NCBI GenBank assembly: GCA_049647485.1 | Contig: JBARXT010000197.1 | Coordinates: forward strand, 1 to 64,000 | DNA: 64,000 nt | Source: 62-47 sp049647485 | GTDB taxonomy: Bacteria > Pseudomonadota > Alphaproteobacteria > Rhizobiales > Xanthobacteraceae | Direction: 5' to 3' | In this document: positions 1-11,627 of the stretch, piece by piece | How positions within the stretch are numbered: the stretch's first letter is position 1 | Layout of the letters: each line of letters opens with the position of its first letter | Position numbers and translations under genes: made by a program | Notes under the pieces: model-generated | What the model saw: the letters and a program-made list of their open reading frames with translations, nothing else | Databases searched by the model: none | What the model was told of the DNA's origin: nothing

Positions 1-1
1 C

Positions 2-325
2 GGCATCGCCTGCGTGTCGCTCTGGGGAGTGGTTGGGGGCGCGATCGCGACCGTAATTGCCGCCGCCGTGGCAGCAACCACAAGCTTCACCATCGGTTTT
101 CGTGCCTTCGGCCTGACGCTCCCCCTCGGCCATTTGCTGCGCATCTTTCTGGCAACGATGGCGATGGCCGCTGCGTTACGGTTTGTTCCCGACGCATCGA
201 GCTATGTCATGCTGGCCGCACACATAGCGTTTGGTGCAGCGGTCTACAGCGTCGCACTCGCTTTCCTGTACATATCCATGCTGTCGCGGCGGCTGCGTCA
301 TCGGCTGCAACGATCCGGCGCATGA
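2..325 (+). CDS. C-terminal part of a polysaccharide flippase-like membrane protein (5' end outside window)
   Basis: The frame is open to the left edge of the window, so only the last 107 residues or so are present. They are hydrophobic, with about three membrane-spanning segments (roughly residues 1-25, 40-60 and 65-90), and end in a basic tail containing SRRLRHRLQR. The layout resembles the C-terminus of Wzx/MATE-type lipid-linked oligosaccharide flippases. The glycosyltransferase genes downstream fit an exopolysaccharide export role. No family-specific motif is visible, so another multi-pass membrane protein is possible. It converges on the GH10 gene with a 12-base gap. Confidence 0.5.
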   Translation, partial: GIACVSLWGVVGGAIATVIAAAVAATTSFTIGFRAFGLTLPLGHLLRIFLATMAMAAALRFVPDASSYVMLAAHIAFGAAVYSVALAFLYISMLSRRLRHRLQRSGA

Positions 326-337
326 GCAGGGATGCCG

Positions 338-1438
338 CTATGACCTCCGCGACGTCTCGAAGGCGCGCTGCATCGCAAAATAGAGAGGTTTCTTACTCAT
401 GTTGCCGTCAAAAGGCAGCGGCCGGGGCAGCCGGGTGGCCGACGGATCCCTTTTCCGCGCCGCATCCGTATAAAACGAATAGGTGTCGGAAAGCTCCCAG
501 GCAACGACCATCTTCACCGCTGGAACACTTAGAATATCGGACAGGAATTTCTCAGCCGTCTCCGCGACCTTGGCGTCGCGGCTTGGAATGTCATCCGGAA
601 AAGTGTCATCTCGTACGTCGAATTCGGTTACGTAAATGTCGACCTTGCGTTCGGCCAACGCATGGACGAATTCCATGAATCTCGCCGGATCGTGCGGATA
701 GCGCGGTTGCAAGTGCCCTTGGAGGCCGACGGCATGCAGCGGCGCGCCGGCGTGCTTCAGTTCGTCGACCAGCCGTAGGAGTCCGGCGCGGACAACGTGT
801 CCGACATCGTCGTCCCGCTCGGTCTGGGCCTCGTTCAGAACGAGCTTCGTCGTCTTGTCGATTTGACCCGCGCGCACAAAGGCTCGTCGCACATAGTCGG
901 CTCCAAACGCGTCATACCACGGGCCAAGCCGATACCCGCCGGGCGCTTTGTGACCCGGCCAGAACGGCTCGTTCACGATATCCCAGGATTGAAGCTTTCC
1001 TTCGTATCGACCGACCACTTCATCGATGTAGCGGTCGAAGAAGCCCCTTCGTTCCGCTCCGCCCATGGACTTGATCCAAGCCGGAACCCATTCATTCCAG
1101 ATCAGACAATGTCCGCGCATCGGGATTCCGTTCTGCGCACAGAATTGAAGCAACCGATCGGCACTGCCGTACTGCTTCGGGCCGGGACGCGGTGCGATGG
1201 TTCCCATCTTCAATGCGACATCGGTTGTAACGATGCGCGCGTGCGACTCGTATAGCGCGCGATAGGCGCGATCCTTGTCGATGACAGGTCCAGCGGCAGC
1301 ACCGAATACTATTCCATTTGCGGCGGCAACTTCGCCGAGACCTCGATCCGTTGCTGCGGTTGTCGCGCGCGTGCACATGCCAACACCCGCACCGGCAAGG
1401 AGCGACAGCATTCGCCGTCGCGAATGGATCAGTTGCAT
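338..1438 (-). CDS. Tat-exported GH10 endo-beta-1,4-xylanase-like glycanase
   Basis: Glycoside hydrolase family 10 enzymes hydrolyse beta-1,4-xylan-type chains with two glutamates. Both signatures are present: WDIVNEP (acid/base E157) and YVTEFDV (nucleophile E272), plus GLQGH near 239. The ATG at 1438 is preferred because it follows an AAGGA ribosome site and opens directly on a twin-arginine leader (SRRRMLSLLAGAG, cut near residue 29). The frame is open further upstream to 1549, but that extension would bury the leader. The product has 366 residues, normal for a single GH10 domain with no carbohydrate-binding module. It lies antisense between exopolysaccharide genes, suggesting it trims or releases a secreted polymer rather than feeding on plant xylan; this is inference. 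Confidence 0.88.
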   Translation of the reverse strand: MQLIHSRRRMLSLLAGAGVGMCTRATTAATDRGLGEVAAANGIVFGAAAGPVIDKDRAYRALYESHARIVTTDVALKMGTIAPRPGPKQYGSADRLLQFCAQNGIPMRGHCLIWNEWVPAWIKSMGGAERRGFFDRYIDEVVGRYEGKLQSWDIVNEPFWPGHKAPGGYRLGPWYDAFGADYVRRAFVRAGQIDKTTKLVLNEAQTERDDDVGHVVRAGLLRLVDELKHAGAPLHAVGLQGHLQPRYPHDPARFMEFVHALAERKVDIYVTEFDVRDDTFPDDIPSRDAKVAETAEKFLSDILSVPAVKMVVAWELSDTYSFYTDAARKRDPSATRLPRPLPFDGNMSKKPLYFAMQRAFETSRRS

Positions 1439-1616
1439 AACGCATCCTTCGTTTCGAAATTTCATCCATGCATTCTTTGCAAGCAGCAACGCCATCGTTG
1501 CGTCGCAATAGTTCGATTTGATGACGACGATCATCGAACGTCGATTCATGTCGGGAAAAATTTACACGACATCGTCGCGCGCCAATCCGTCGCCAAAGTA
1601 AAGCCTGGAGATTGCC

Positions 1617-2411
1617 ATGTTGGATGCGCGGATGCGGAAAAACGACGACCTCATGATCGACGGTCTCGCGATCAACACATTCTCGATGTCCGAAGCAGTC
1701 ACCTCGATCATCGCGGCTGCGCAAGCCGGTGATGCGTTCAGCCTCTGTACGCTCAATCTCGATCATATCGAGAAGCTCAACAAACAACCGGAGTTTCGGA
1801 CTGCTTATCGACGAGCAAGGTTCATCACGGCGGACGGATTTCCGATCGTCGTCCTGGGCCGCCTCGCCGGCGCCGCGATCGAACGCACGACGGGCGCCGA
1901 TCTCGTGCATCCACTGTGTGCCGAGGCCGGCCGAAACGGCCTTTCGGTCTATCTCTTCGGATCAAACAGGTTGACGCTTCACCGGGCCGGGAGGCGTCTG
2001 GCGAAACGCTATGCGGGCCTCGAGATTGTCGGATCCCATTCGCCCGGCCCAACCTTCGATCCCCATTCCGACGAAGCGAATGATGCGATCGAGCGCATTC
2101 GCGCTTCCGGCGCCAGACTTTGCTTTGTCGCACTGGGCGCACCCAGACAGGAGATTTTTGCGGCACGCTGTCTCGATCAACTCCCCTCCACGGGGCTCCT
2201 ATGCATCGGCGCCGCGCTGGACTTCGTCGCGAACACGCAGAACCGCGCTCCCCGGTTTACCCAGAAGACCGGCCTCGAATGGGCATGGCGCATGATGCGC
2301 GATCCCGGGCGTCTCGGCCCCCGTTACGCTCGCTGCGCGGCGATAATTCCAAGGCTCGCCCTTCAAAGCCTTCCACAGATTCTGAATGCACGCAGGAGAC
2401 GGACCGCATGA
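1617..2411 (+). CDS. WecG/TagA/CpsF family glycosyltransferase (GT26)
   Basis: This cytoplasmic, membrane-associated family transfers a sugar from a nucleotide donor to a lipid-linked acceptor in exopolysaccharide or teichoic-acid assembly. Family marks are CTLNLDH (residues 44-50), the ADGFPIV segment with Asp73 in the position of the proposed catalytic Asp, and LGAPRQE (173-179). At 264 residues it has the usual size. Its stop overlaps the start of the next glycosyltransferase (ATGA), so the two are translationally coupled. The sugar transferred cannot be told from sequence. Confidence 0.87.
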   Translation: MLDARMRKNDDLMIDGLAINTFSMSEAVTSIIAAAQAGDAFSLCTLNLDHIEKLNKQPEFRTAYRRARFITADGFPIVVLGRLAGAAIERTTGADLVHPLCAEAGRNGLSVYLFGSNRLTLHRAGRRLAKRYAGLEIVGSHSPGPTFDPHSDEANDAIERIRASGARLCFVALGAPRQEIFAARCLDQLPSTGLLCIGAALDFVANTQNRAPRFTQKTGLEWAWRMMRDPGRLGPRYARCAAIIPRLALQSLPQILNARRRRTA

Positions 2412-3688
2412 TCTCAACCATCACGCTTGCACAGCGCGCACGCAATGCACCTCCCGCGAAAGAAGCGCGTTACAATATTTGCCTGATCCATCCGTTCGAT
2501 CCTCGGGGAGAGAAAGTCGGAGGTCTCGAGACTTACATTCGCGATTTCATCACGTTCCATCCCGACAACACAGATCTGCTGCTGATCGGCGTGGATTCAA
2601 CCGGTCGGATGTCGCTCGGTAAAATCCATCGATTGACGTTCAGGGGACGATCGTTCGACTTTCTTCCGATTCTTCACTATTCGGACCAGAAAGCACGGGA
2701 AGCGGCACGCAGCATTCGCTCTTCACTGACCGGCCAGTTTTTTGCTGCATTAATCAGTCATTTCGGACTGATTGCGCGATTGATTCGAACGCGACGTTGC
2801 TCGATCGATTTGCGACGAGTCGAATTTTCCTGGTTGCCGGCCATTCTGCGATCGCCATTCATACAAATGCTGCATGGCGAAGGCGCTCCAAAGCTGCAAA
2901 TGGATTCATTGCTGAAGAAGTACTCCTTCGTTCACAATGCCGGCGAACGGTTTGCGGTCGCGATGAGCGAGAAGTTCCTTTGCGTCAATCCGTTCATCAC
3001 GGAACGGCTTCAAAACACCTACCCGCGCCGACGAAGCAAGATCGATACGCTATGGACCTGGGTTAACACCGAGATATTTGAACCACAGCCTTTTTCCGAT
3101 CATTCCGACGCCTTTCGTATCACATTCGCCGGACGCCTCGATGAATTCAAGGACCCTGACTTGATGTTCATGACGATCGATCGGCTGCGCCAGCGGCTGG
3201 CGCGTCCGGTCGAATTTCACTATGTCGGCACCAGCGATCCGCATCGTTTCGTTGAATTCAACAAGATCGAGGACATCACCGTCCAGCACGGCTTCAAGGA
3301 CGCCGCCGGGATGGCTGCCACACTGGCGCATGCGCACTCCGGCATTCTTACGTCAGAATTCGAGGGCATGCCGCGTTTTGTTCTCGAAACGCTTGCGGTC
3401 GGCCGTCCGGTGGTCGCAACCCACCTCCCCCAACTCGAATCCGTCATCCGGGACGGCGAGAGCGGTTTCCTTGTCCCACGCACAAATTCGCGCGGCGGCA
3501 TGGCGGATCAACTCGCTCAACGGTTCATAGACATCGAAAGGCAGATTGAAATGGGAACAATCGATCCGGTTCGGATTGCAACCCATATCCGCTTGTTCAC
3601 GCCGGATACACAACTCGCACGCGTCTTCCGTTATCATCAGGAAATTCAGAACGCACGCGGGATCGTCAAGGCCATTCCATCTCATTGA
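2408..3688 (+). CDS. GT4-type glycosyltransferase
   Basis: This is a 426-residue GT-B fold glycosyltransferase of family 4 type. The N-terminal half opens with YNICLIHPFDPRGEKVGGLETYI, the acceptor-side glycine loop (GGLET). The C-terminal half has ITFAGRLDEFKDP, the start of the donor domain, and the donor-site segment SEFEGMPRFVLETLAVGRPVV, an EX7E-like motif. The ATG at 2408 overlaps the upstream stop codon and agrees with the family start. The frame is open upstream, but that stretch is out-of-frame GT26 coding sequence. It probably adds one sugar in repeat-unit assembly. Confidence 0.87.
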   Translation: MISTITLAQRARNAPPAKEARYNICLIHPFDPRGEKVGGLETYIRDFITFHPDNTDLLLIGVDSTGRMSLGKIHRLTFRGRSFDFLPILHYSDQKAREAARSIRSSLTGQFFAALISHFGLIARLIRTRRCSIDLRRVEFSWLPAILRSPFIQMLHGEGAPKLQMDSLLKKYSFVHNAGERFAVAMSEKFLCVNPFITERLQNTYPRRRSKIDTLWTWVNTEIFEPQPFSDHSDAFRITFAGRLDEFKDPDLMFMTIDRLRQRLARPVEFHYVGTSDPHRFVEFNKIEDITVQHGFKDAAGMAATLAHAHSGILTSEFEGMPRFVLETLAVGRPVVATHLPQLESVIRDGESGFLVPRTNSRGGMADQLAQRFIDIERQIEMGTIDPVRIATHIRLFTPDTQLARVFRYHQEIQNARGIVKAIPSH

Positions 3689-3695
3689 GACGACA

Positions 3696-4916
3696 TTGAA
3701 GATTTTGCTTCTTACGAGCGAATTCTCTCCGGCGATGGGTGGCATCGGAACCTACGCACGCGAGATCGCTACGGCAGCAATCGGGCTCGGAGCTGAAGTG
3801 ACCCTGATTGCACCGGACTATGGATCCGATTCGACTTCCGATGATCGGAGACTGCCGTTTCAAGTTCGTCGTTTTCGCGGCGATCTTCACTCGATGAAGA
3901 ACCTGCCGGCGAAAATCCGGTTGACGCGCGATCGGGTTGCCTCCGAGGCTTACGATGTCGTTCACGCGGCCGATTGGCCCTTCTTCATCCCGACCGCCCT
4001 GTCGCGACGCCGTACGTCCGCACGCTTCATCGTCACGGTGCATGGCACCGAGATCAACGAAACACAAACACGGCTAAAGCGTCTCGCCATTGCCACGACG
4101 GGCGTTTTCGGATCACGCACCGAAGTCGTCGCCAATAGCCGATATACGCGTGACCTGTTTCAACGACGCTTCTCCATAGATTCGAATCGGATCAAGGCTG
4201 TCCCGCTTGGCGTGTCCGGCTTCTGGTTCGGACCACGCGCTTCGCGCAACGCCGTTCGGCAAACTCATGGGATTCCGGATGATAAAATCGTCATGGTGAC
4301 CGTTGCTCGGCTCACTCGACGCAAAGGTCATCATATGGCCCTCGCCGCACTCGCCCGTTTACCGGATGAGATACGCAGACGGATCGTCTGGCTGATCGTG
4401 GGTCCTCCGGGAGAAGCGGATTATGTCGATCAATTGCGTCGTCTCGCTTCGGAATCGGATTGCGATATCCGCATGCCCGGCAAACTTTCGGATCGCGACA
4501 TTCGCGATCTCTATGGCGCATGTGATTTCTTCTGCCTCACGGGAGTTCCGGATCCCTCCGGTCGCATCGAGGGTTTCGGGCTCGTTTATCTGGAGGCTGC
4601 CGCGGTTGGCTTGCCGAGCGTCGCCACGGCGATCGGCGGCGTGCCCGATGCCGTCGTCGCAAACAAGACCGGCGCTCTCGTTGAGCCATCGATCGACGCA
4701 ATCGCTCACGCCATCAACCGCCTTGTCACCGAACGCGAACTGCGCGTCACCCTGGCGGAGCACGCCAGGATGCACGCCCGCACATTGTCTTGGGAACGTT
4801 GCGCGGCCGAAACTTACGGCTTGCCGCATTCGGCTGAACGAAACGCACGACACATGCAAGCGTCACACCAGGCGAGTGCCCATGGCGAAAGATTGCAGAT
4901 TCCGGCCGAAGATTGA
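3696..4916 (+). CDS. GT4-type glycosyltransferase (TTG start)
   Basis: This is a second family 4 retaining glycosyltransferase, 406 residues. It starts LKILLLTSEFSPAMGGIGTY, the classic GT4 opening with the GGIGTY acceptor loop, and has VTVARLTRRKGH at the domain junction and the donor-binding segment EGFGLVYLEAAAVGLP (EX7E). The only sensible start is TTG at 3696, seven bases after the previous stop. The open frame before it belongs to the preceding gene read out of frame. The assignment to the exopolysaccharide locus rests on tandem arrangement with the two other transferases. Confidence 0.85.
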   Translation: MKILLLTSEFSPAMGGIGTYAREIATAAIGLGAEVTLIAPDYGSDSTSDDRRLPFQVRRFRGDLHSMKNLPAKIRLTRDRVASEAYDVVHAADWPFFIPTALSRRRTSARFIVTVHGTEINETQTRLKRLAIATTGVFGSRTEVVANSRYTRDLFQRRFSIDSNRIKAVPLGVSGFWFGPRASRNAVRQTHGIPDDKIVMVTVARLTRRKGHHMALAALARLPDEIRRRIVWLIVGPPGEADYVDQLRRLASESDCDIRMPGKLSDRDIRDLYGACDFFCLTGVPDPSGRIEGFGLVYLEAAAVGLPSVATAIGGVPDAVVANKTGALVEPSIDAIAHAINRLVTERELRVTLAEHARMHARTLSWERCAAETYGLPHSAERNARHMQASHQASAHGERLQIPAED

Positions 4917-4944
4917 CCCTCGAGATCAACGACCCGGAGACGGC

Positions 4945-5364
4945 GTGTTCAAACATCTGATGCTGTTTCTCGTCGCAGTGGCCACGCTTGCCGCAATGCC
5001 GGCTCGTGCCGAGAGTTGCACCAAGAGCCGCGATTACCTTCTCGGTGGCAGCGCGGGAGATTTGCCAGGACCGGCGGACACGTACCGCAATCTTTTCAAG
5101 GTCTGCCTCGACACGATCTCGATGCCCAATGTGAAGGACGCCTTTGTTTTGCGCGACGGTGGCATCGCTGCAATTCCGAAGCAGGACACCATCCCTGCCA
5201 CCGCCGCAACGCTGTCGCGGTTCTGCAACGCGTACCCTCGTGCCACTCTTCGCTTTCTCGGCCGCAAGGACCTGCAGCGGGGCTTCGGAATCGGACGGAT
5301 CGTGCAGATTTCTTCAACCGGATCGACATCCTGCCCTCAGATCAAGGGCAATGCATTTCGCTAG
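4945..5364 (+). CDS. Small secreted protein of the exopolysaccharide locus, function unknown
   Basis: I do not recognise the family. The 139-residue product begins with a signal peptide: VFKH, a hydrophobic stretch LMLFLVAVATLAA, then a likely cut after PARA. The GTG at 4945 is chosen because it has a GGAG site about 8 bases upstream and starts the signal peptide; the ATG at 4882 would put an unlikely charged stretch in front. The mature part has four cysteines (SCTKS, KVCLD, RFCNA, TSCPQ) that could form two disulfides. It is the last gene of the exopolysaccharide run, 28 bases after the glycosyltransferase. Confidence 0.68.
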   Translation: MFKHLMLFLVAVATLAAMPARAESCTKSRDYLLGGSAGDLPGPADTYRNLFKVCLDTISMPNVKDAFVLRDGGIAAIPKQDTIPATAATLSRFCNAYPRATLRFLGRKDLQRGFGIGRIVQISSTGSTSCPQIKGNAFR

Positions 5365-5461
5365 TCTACGTAATGCTGCCGGATGGTGATGGTCAACGAG
5401 GCTCAGGCATCGTCCCGGGTGATCGGACAGCCGATCGCAATATAAGCGCGAACCGATTTCG

Positions 5462-7006
5462 CTATCCGATACGGCGCTCGCGGCCCTTCCAGAACGGATC
5501 GCGTACCGCGCGGCGGAGCAACTTTCCAACCGGGCTTTTCGGCACCTCGTTGATGAAGTGCACCGACTTCGGCACTTTATAGCCGGCGAGCCTATCGCGG
5601 GCGAAGGCCATCAGCGCGGCGTCGTCCGCCTGCTGATCGGGCCGTAGCGCGACAAAGGCGGCGACCGCCTCGCCCCACTTGTCGTCCGGAATGCCGACCA
5701 CCACTACCTCGCGCACTGCCGGATGCGCGGCAAGTGCATCCTCGACCTCGCGCGGATAGACGTTGTATCCGCCGGTGACGATCATGTCCGATGTGCGGTC
5801 AACGAGATAAAGGTAGCCGTCCTCGTCGAAGCGGCCGACGTCGCGCGTGCGAATGAAGCCGCCAGGCAGCGCCATCTGCGCGTTAAGTTCCGGCGCATCG
5901 AAATAGCCGCGCATCATGAACGGCGATCGCAGCGCGATCTCCCCGACTTCACCCGGCGTGACCTCATTGCCATCCTCGTCCACCAGACGGATCTCGCAAT
6001 CGATGCTCGGCCGTCCACAAGCGGCGAGGCGCTGCTCCGCGTTCGGACCGATGTGATCCTCCTTGGTCAGGTGCGTGATGAACACGGGCGCCTCAGTCTG
6101 CCCGTAATATTGCAGGAAGCGCGGGCCCCACAATTTGAGCGCGCGGTTGATGGTCGGGCGCGGCATCGGCGACGCGCCATAGATGATCGAACGCACGGAG
6201 TTGAAATCCGCCTCCGCGATGCCGGGCTGGTCCAGCAGCATACCGAGCATGGTCGGCACCATGTTGAGCGCGGTCGGCTTCCAACGCTCGACCGCCTCGA
6301 TATACGACGCCGGCGTGAAACCGGGGAGCACCGCCGCCGTCGCACCACTGATCCAGTACGGCAGGATGAAGCAGCCGCTGGCGTGGATCATCGATGCAGC
6401 GTGCAACATGATGTCGCCTTCTCGCACGTCGTGATTGGCGAGGATATTCAGTGCCATCGCCGCCCAACTCGCCTGGGTGTGCTCGACGGCTTTCAACTTG
6501 CCGGTGGTGCCGGAGGTGAAGATGGTAATGACGATGTCCTCGGCTTCCGGCTTGCGGTCGGGCGGCGTCGTCGGCTGGGCTTTCGCCAGCGCTTGAAGAT
6601 CGCTCGTGTTGGCGGCATCGCCGATGCTGATGGTCCGCAATCCCGGCATGGCCTCCGCCAGTTCGCGCGCGCGATCGGCAAGGTCGGCGCCGTGCAGCAG
6701 GATGCCAACTCCCGCGCCCTGCAGCATCTGCTGCTGCTCCGCCTCTGAGAGCCGCGCGTTGAGCGGCACCCGCGCCAGCCGCGCTTTCGCGAAACCGAAA
6801 TCCACAGGAATGGTGAACACCGAATTGTTCAGCAACAACCCGACCCTGGTGCCGACCGCCAGTTCCAGCGTATTGATGAAGACGTTGGCGATCTGGTTCG
6901 AGAGTTGGTCCACTTGCGTGAAGGTAAGCTTGTCGTTGCCATACATCACCGCCGTTCGCGATCCAAAATAGACCGCGCCGCGGCGCACCAACTCCGTCAT
7001 CAGCAT
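5462..7006 (-). CDS. AMP-forming acyl-CoA ligase
   Basis: This enzyme of the ANL superfamily activates a carboxylic acid to its CoA thioester via an acyl-adenylate. The phosphate-binding loop is FTSGTTGKLKAVEH, the adenylate motif is YYGQTEAP, the hinge is YLVDRTSDMIVTGGYNVYPREVED, and the catalytic lysine lies in KSPVGKLLRR near the C-terminus. The ATG at 7006 has a GGGAG site 7 bases before it and gives 514 residues, normal for the family; the upstream open frame only shadows the crotonase gene. It is the last gene of the minus-strand cluster. The substrate is unknown; a medium-chain or branched acid is likely from context. Confidence 0.9.
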   Translation of the reverse strand: MLMTELVRRGAVYFGSRTAVMYGNDKLTFTQVDQLSNQIANVFINTLELAVGTRVGLLLNNSVFTIPVDFGFAKARLARVPLNARLSEAEQQQMLQGAGVGILLHGADLADRARELAEAMPGLRTISIGDAANTSDLQALAKAQPTTPPDRKPEAEDIVITIFTSGTTGKLKAVEHTQASWAAMALNILANHDVREGDIMLHAASMIHASGCFILPYWISGATAAVLPGFTPASYIEAVERWKPTALNMVPTMLGMLLDQPGIAEADFNSVRSIIYGASPMPRPTINRALKLWGPRFLQYYGQTEAPVFITHLTKEDHIGPNAEQRLAACGRPSIDCEIRLVDEDGNEVTPGEVGEIALRSPFMMRGYFDAPELNAQMALPGGFIRTRDVGRFDEDGYLYLVDRTSDMIVTGGYNVYPREVEDALAAHPAVREVVVVGIPDDKWGEAVAAFVALRPDQQADDAALMAFARDRLAGYKVPKSVHFINEVPKSPVGKLLRRAVRDPFWKGRERRIG

Positions 7007-7053
7007 CGCAATCTCCCGCTTTGTTTCTACCGGCTTGTACCATCCGGGAGAGG

Positions 7054-7839
7054 TCAGCGCCCTGGCCACGACGGCTTCCGCTTCTCCCCGAAGGCTTTCA
7101 AGCCTTCCTTGGCATCCTCGGTCATCGCCAACAACGCGATCTGGCTTTCGGTGTAGGCAATCGCCTCGTCGAACGACATCGCAGCAATGGCGCGCATGGC
7201 GTATTTGCCGCGGCGAATTGCTGTCGGCGACTTGTCGGTGAGGCGGCCAATCAGCCACTCGACTTTGGCGTCGAGTTCTCCGGCCGGCGCGATATGGTTG
7301 ACGAGACCGGCGGCCTGCGCGGCGTGGACATCGAACGGCTCGCCGGTCAGCGACCACTCGTTGATCAGCCGCCGCGGAGCCAGCGATTGCAGCAGGCTCA
7401 TCACCTGCATCGGGAACACGCCGACCTTGACTTCCGGCAGGCCAAAGATCGCCGTCTCCGTCGCCACCGCCATATCGGTCATGCACAGCAAGCCCATGCC
7501 GCCGGCCATGCACACGCCATTGATGCGCGCGATCGACGGCTTGGTAGCGTTCTGCGACAATCGCAACAGGTCGGCGTAATCGACGTTGGGCTTGGCGAAA
7601 TCCATCGCAGCAAAAGCGCCGCCGGTGTTCGCCAGGTCGGCGCCGGCGCAGAATGCCTTGTCGCCCGCTCCGGTCAGCACGATGACGCGGATGGCGGGAT
7701 CGTCATGCGCCTCGCGATAGCCGCGCACGATGCCGGCAATCACTTCGGCGTTGAGCGCGTTGCGCTTCTCGGGGCGATTGATGGTGATCCAGAGGGCCTG
7801 CCCGCGCTTCTCCTGCACTACGCTCGTATTGTCCGCCAT
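7054..7839 (-). CDS. Enoyl-CoA hydratase/isomerase family protein
   Basis: This is a 261-residue crotonase-fold protein. The oxyanion-hole segments are KAFCAGADL and INGVCMAGGMGLL, and the segment FGLPEVKVG supplies one of the two catalytic glutamates. The first glutamate site (GGxxE in classical hydratases) is occupied by Leu in GGMGLLC, so hydratase activity on a simple enoyl-CoA is not certain; isomerase or hydrolase activity is possible. It ends with the family's FGEKRKPSWPGR tail. It lies 47 bases before the ligase and 19 bases after the carboxylase alpha subunit, so one operon is likely. Confidence 0.88.
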   Translation of the reverse strand: MADNTSVVQEKRGQALWITINRPEKRNALNAEVIAGIVRGYREAHDDPAIRVIVLTGAGDKAFCAGADLANTGGAFAAMDFAKPNVDYADLLRLSQNATKPSIARINGVCMAGGMGLLCMTDMAVATETAIFGLPEVKVGVFPMQVMSLLQSLAPRRLINEWSLTGEPFDVHAAQAAGLVNHIAPAGELDAKVEWLIGRLTDKSPTAIRRGKYAMRAIAAMSFDEAIAYTESQIALLAMTEDAKEGLKAFGEKRKPSWPGR

Positions 7840-7858
7840 CGTCTACCGTGTCCTGTGG

Positions 7859-9852
<1,994 letters not shown>

Positions 9853-9856
<4 letters not shown>

Positions 9857-11475
9857 GGCCGCGCCACCGAGAACTGCATGCGATGCGGCGTGCAAACGTC
9901 GCCCTCGCGGCAAATCGCCATCACTTCGGCGAGCACCGCGCGAGTGTCGCGCGGATCGATGACGCCATCATCGAGCACGCGAGCGCTGGTCGAGAACACG
10001 TCCATCTGGCCATCGAATACCGCTGTAATCTTGGCCTTCATCGCATCGATCTTATCGCGCTCGACCGGTGCGCCCTTGCGGGCGGCGGCGGCCTCGGTGA
10101 CGATCGCCATGGTTTCCGCCGCCTGCTCGCCGCCCATCACCGCCGTCTTGGCGTTCGGCCACGAGAAGCAAAAGCGCGGATGGAAGCCGCGCCCGCACAT
10201 GCCGTAATTGCCAGCCCCGAACGACGCGCCGCAATAGATGGTGATTTGTGGCACGGTGGCGCTCGTCACCGCCTGGATCATCTTCGAGCCGTGCTTGATC
10301 ATGCCGGCTTCTTCATAAGCCTTGCCGACCATGTAGCCGGTGGTGTTGTTGAGATAAAGCAGCGGCGTCTGAGACTGGCAGCACGCCTGAATGAAATGCG
10401 TCGCCTTGTTGGCTCCGGCGGGATCGAGCGGCCCGTTGTTGGTGATGATGCCGATGGCATGGCCTTCGATGCGCGCCTGTCCGCACACCGTCGCCGGCCC
10501 GTAATCCGATCCGAACTCGACGAAATCGGAATCGTCGACAAAACGCGCGATAGCCTGCCGCATGTCGACGGGGCGCTTGTGGTCCATCGGCATGATACCG
10601 AGCAGTTCCTCGACGTCATAGCGCGGTGGTCGCGCCTGGATGCGCTTCTCGTCGGCTTGCGGCCGATCCCAGTCAAGCCCGGCCATGATATCGCGCGCGA
10701 TGCGCAGCGCGTCGCGGTCGTCTTCCGCAAGATAGTCGCCAAGGCCGGAAACGCTCGTGTGCATCACCGCGCCGCCGAGTTCTTCCTCGGTGGCGATCTC
10801 ACCGGTCGCGGCTTTCAGCAGCGGCGGCCCGGCCAGGAACGCGCGGGTGCGACCGCGTACCATGACGATGTAGTCCGACAGGCCGGTCTGGTACGCGCCG
10901 CCCGCAGTGGACGAACCGTGCGTCACCGTCACCACCGGCAATCCTGCCGCCGACAGCCGCGCCAGGTTGCGGAAGATATTGCCGCCGCGCACGAAGTCCT
11001 CGACGCGATAGCGCAACAGGTTGGCGCCGGCGCTTTCCACCAGTTGCACGTAAGGCAGCCGGTTTTCCAGCGCCAACTCCTGCACCCGCAAGGTCTTGTC
11101 GAGGCCGTAGGGCTGCAACGCGCCGGCATCGATGCCAGCGTCGTTGGCGCTGACCATGCAGCGAATGCCGGAGACGAAGCCGATGCCGGCGACAAGGCCG
11201 CCGCCCGGCGCGCTCTTGTCCGGGTCCGGCACGTCGAACATGTAACCGGCGAGCGTCGAGAGTTCGAGAAACGGCGCGCCGGGGTCGAGCACCAGCGCCA
11301 CGCGCTCACGCGGCAGCAACTGGTGGCGCTTGTGGAAGCGATCCTTGGCGGCGGCGGACTTGGCACGGCTGCGCTCCTCCAGCGTCCGCATCCGCTCGAT
11401 CAGAGCCAACATGCCGTCGCGGTTGGCCTTGAAACCGGCGCTGCCGGTCGCGATGGTCGATTCAATGACAGCCAT
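9853..11475 (-). CDS. Acyl-CoA carboxylase beta subunit (carboxyltransferase)
   Basis: This 540-residue carboxyltransferase moves CO2 from carboxybiotin to an acyl-CoA. The N-half has LLPRERVALVLDPGAPFLEL and the oxyanion segment HGSSTAGGAYQTG; the C-half has the segment YCGASFGAGNYGMCGR. These are marks of the MCC/geranyl-CoA carboxylase beta family. Compared with the second beta subunit in this window (33350-34957), it differs in the substrate-side loop around residues 110-130 (NDAGIDAGALQP against NDATVKGGTYYG), so the two probably serve different substrates. It is translationally coupled to the alpha subunit by an ATGA overlap. A 152-base gap with a dispersed repeat separates it from the upstream ligase. 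Confidence 0.92.
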
Positions 11476-11511
11476 ATTGCGATCGTTTCTCCAGAACTTT
11501 AAGGACGCGCC

Positions 11512-11600
11512 ATCGTCCTGAGGTATGAGCGAAGCGAGCCTCGAAGAATGACCGTCGCCCTTCGAGGTCGTCGCTTGTGCGACGGCACCTCAGGGTGACG
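11512..11600. repeat. Dispersed palindromic repeat, 'CCTGAGGT...GAGCGAAGCGAGCCTCGAAG' class
   Basis: The stretch carries CGTCCTGAGG, GAGCGAAGCGAGCCTCGAAG, CTTCGAGG and CACCTCAGGGTGACGG, which can fold into a long imperfect hairpin. A relative lies at 27670-27772. Such short intergenic repeats are common in Bradyrhizobium-group genomes. It fills the gap between two minus-strand genes. Confidence 0.7.
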
Positions 11601-11627
11601 GTAATCGCTCCACACGCCCATCCCGCA

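Noticed and set aside
7007..7513. N-terminal extension of the acyl-CoA ligase at 5462
   Set aside because: It overlaps the crotonase gene, has no ANL features, and a good ribosome site precedes the ATG at 7006.
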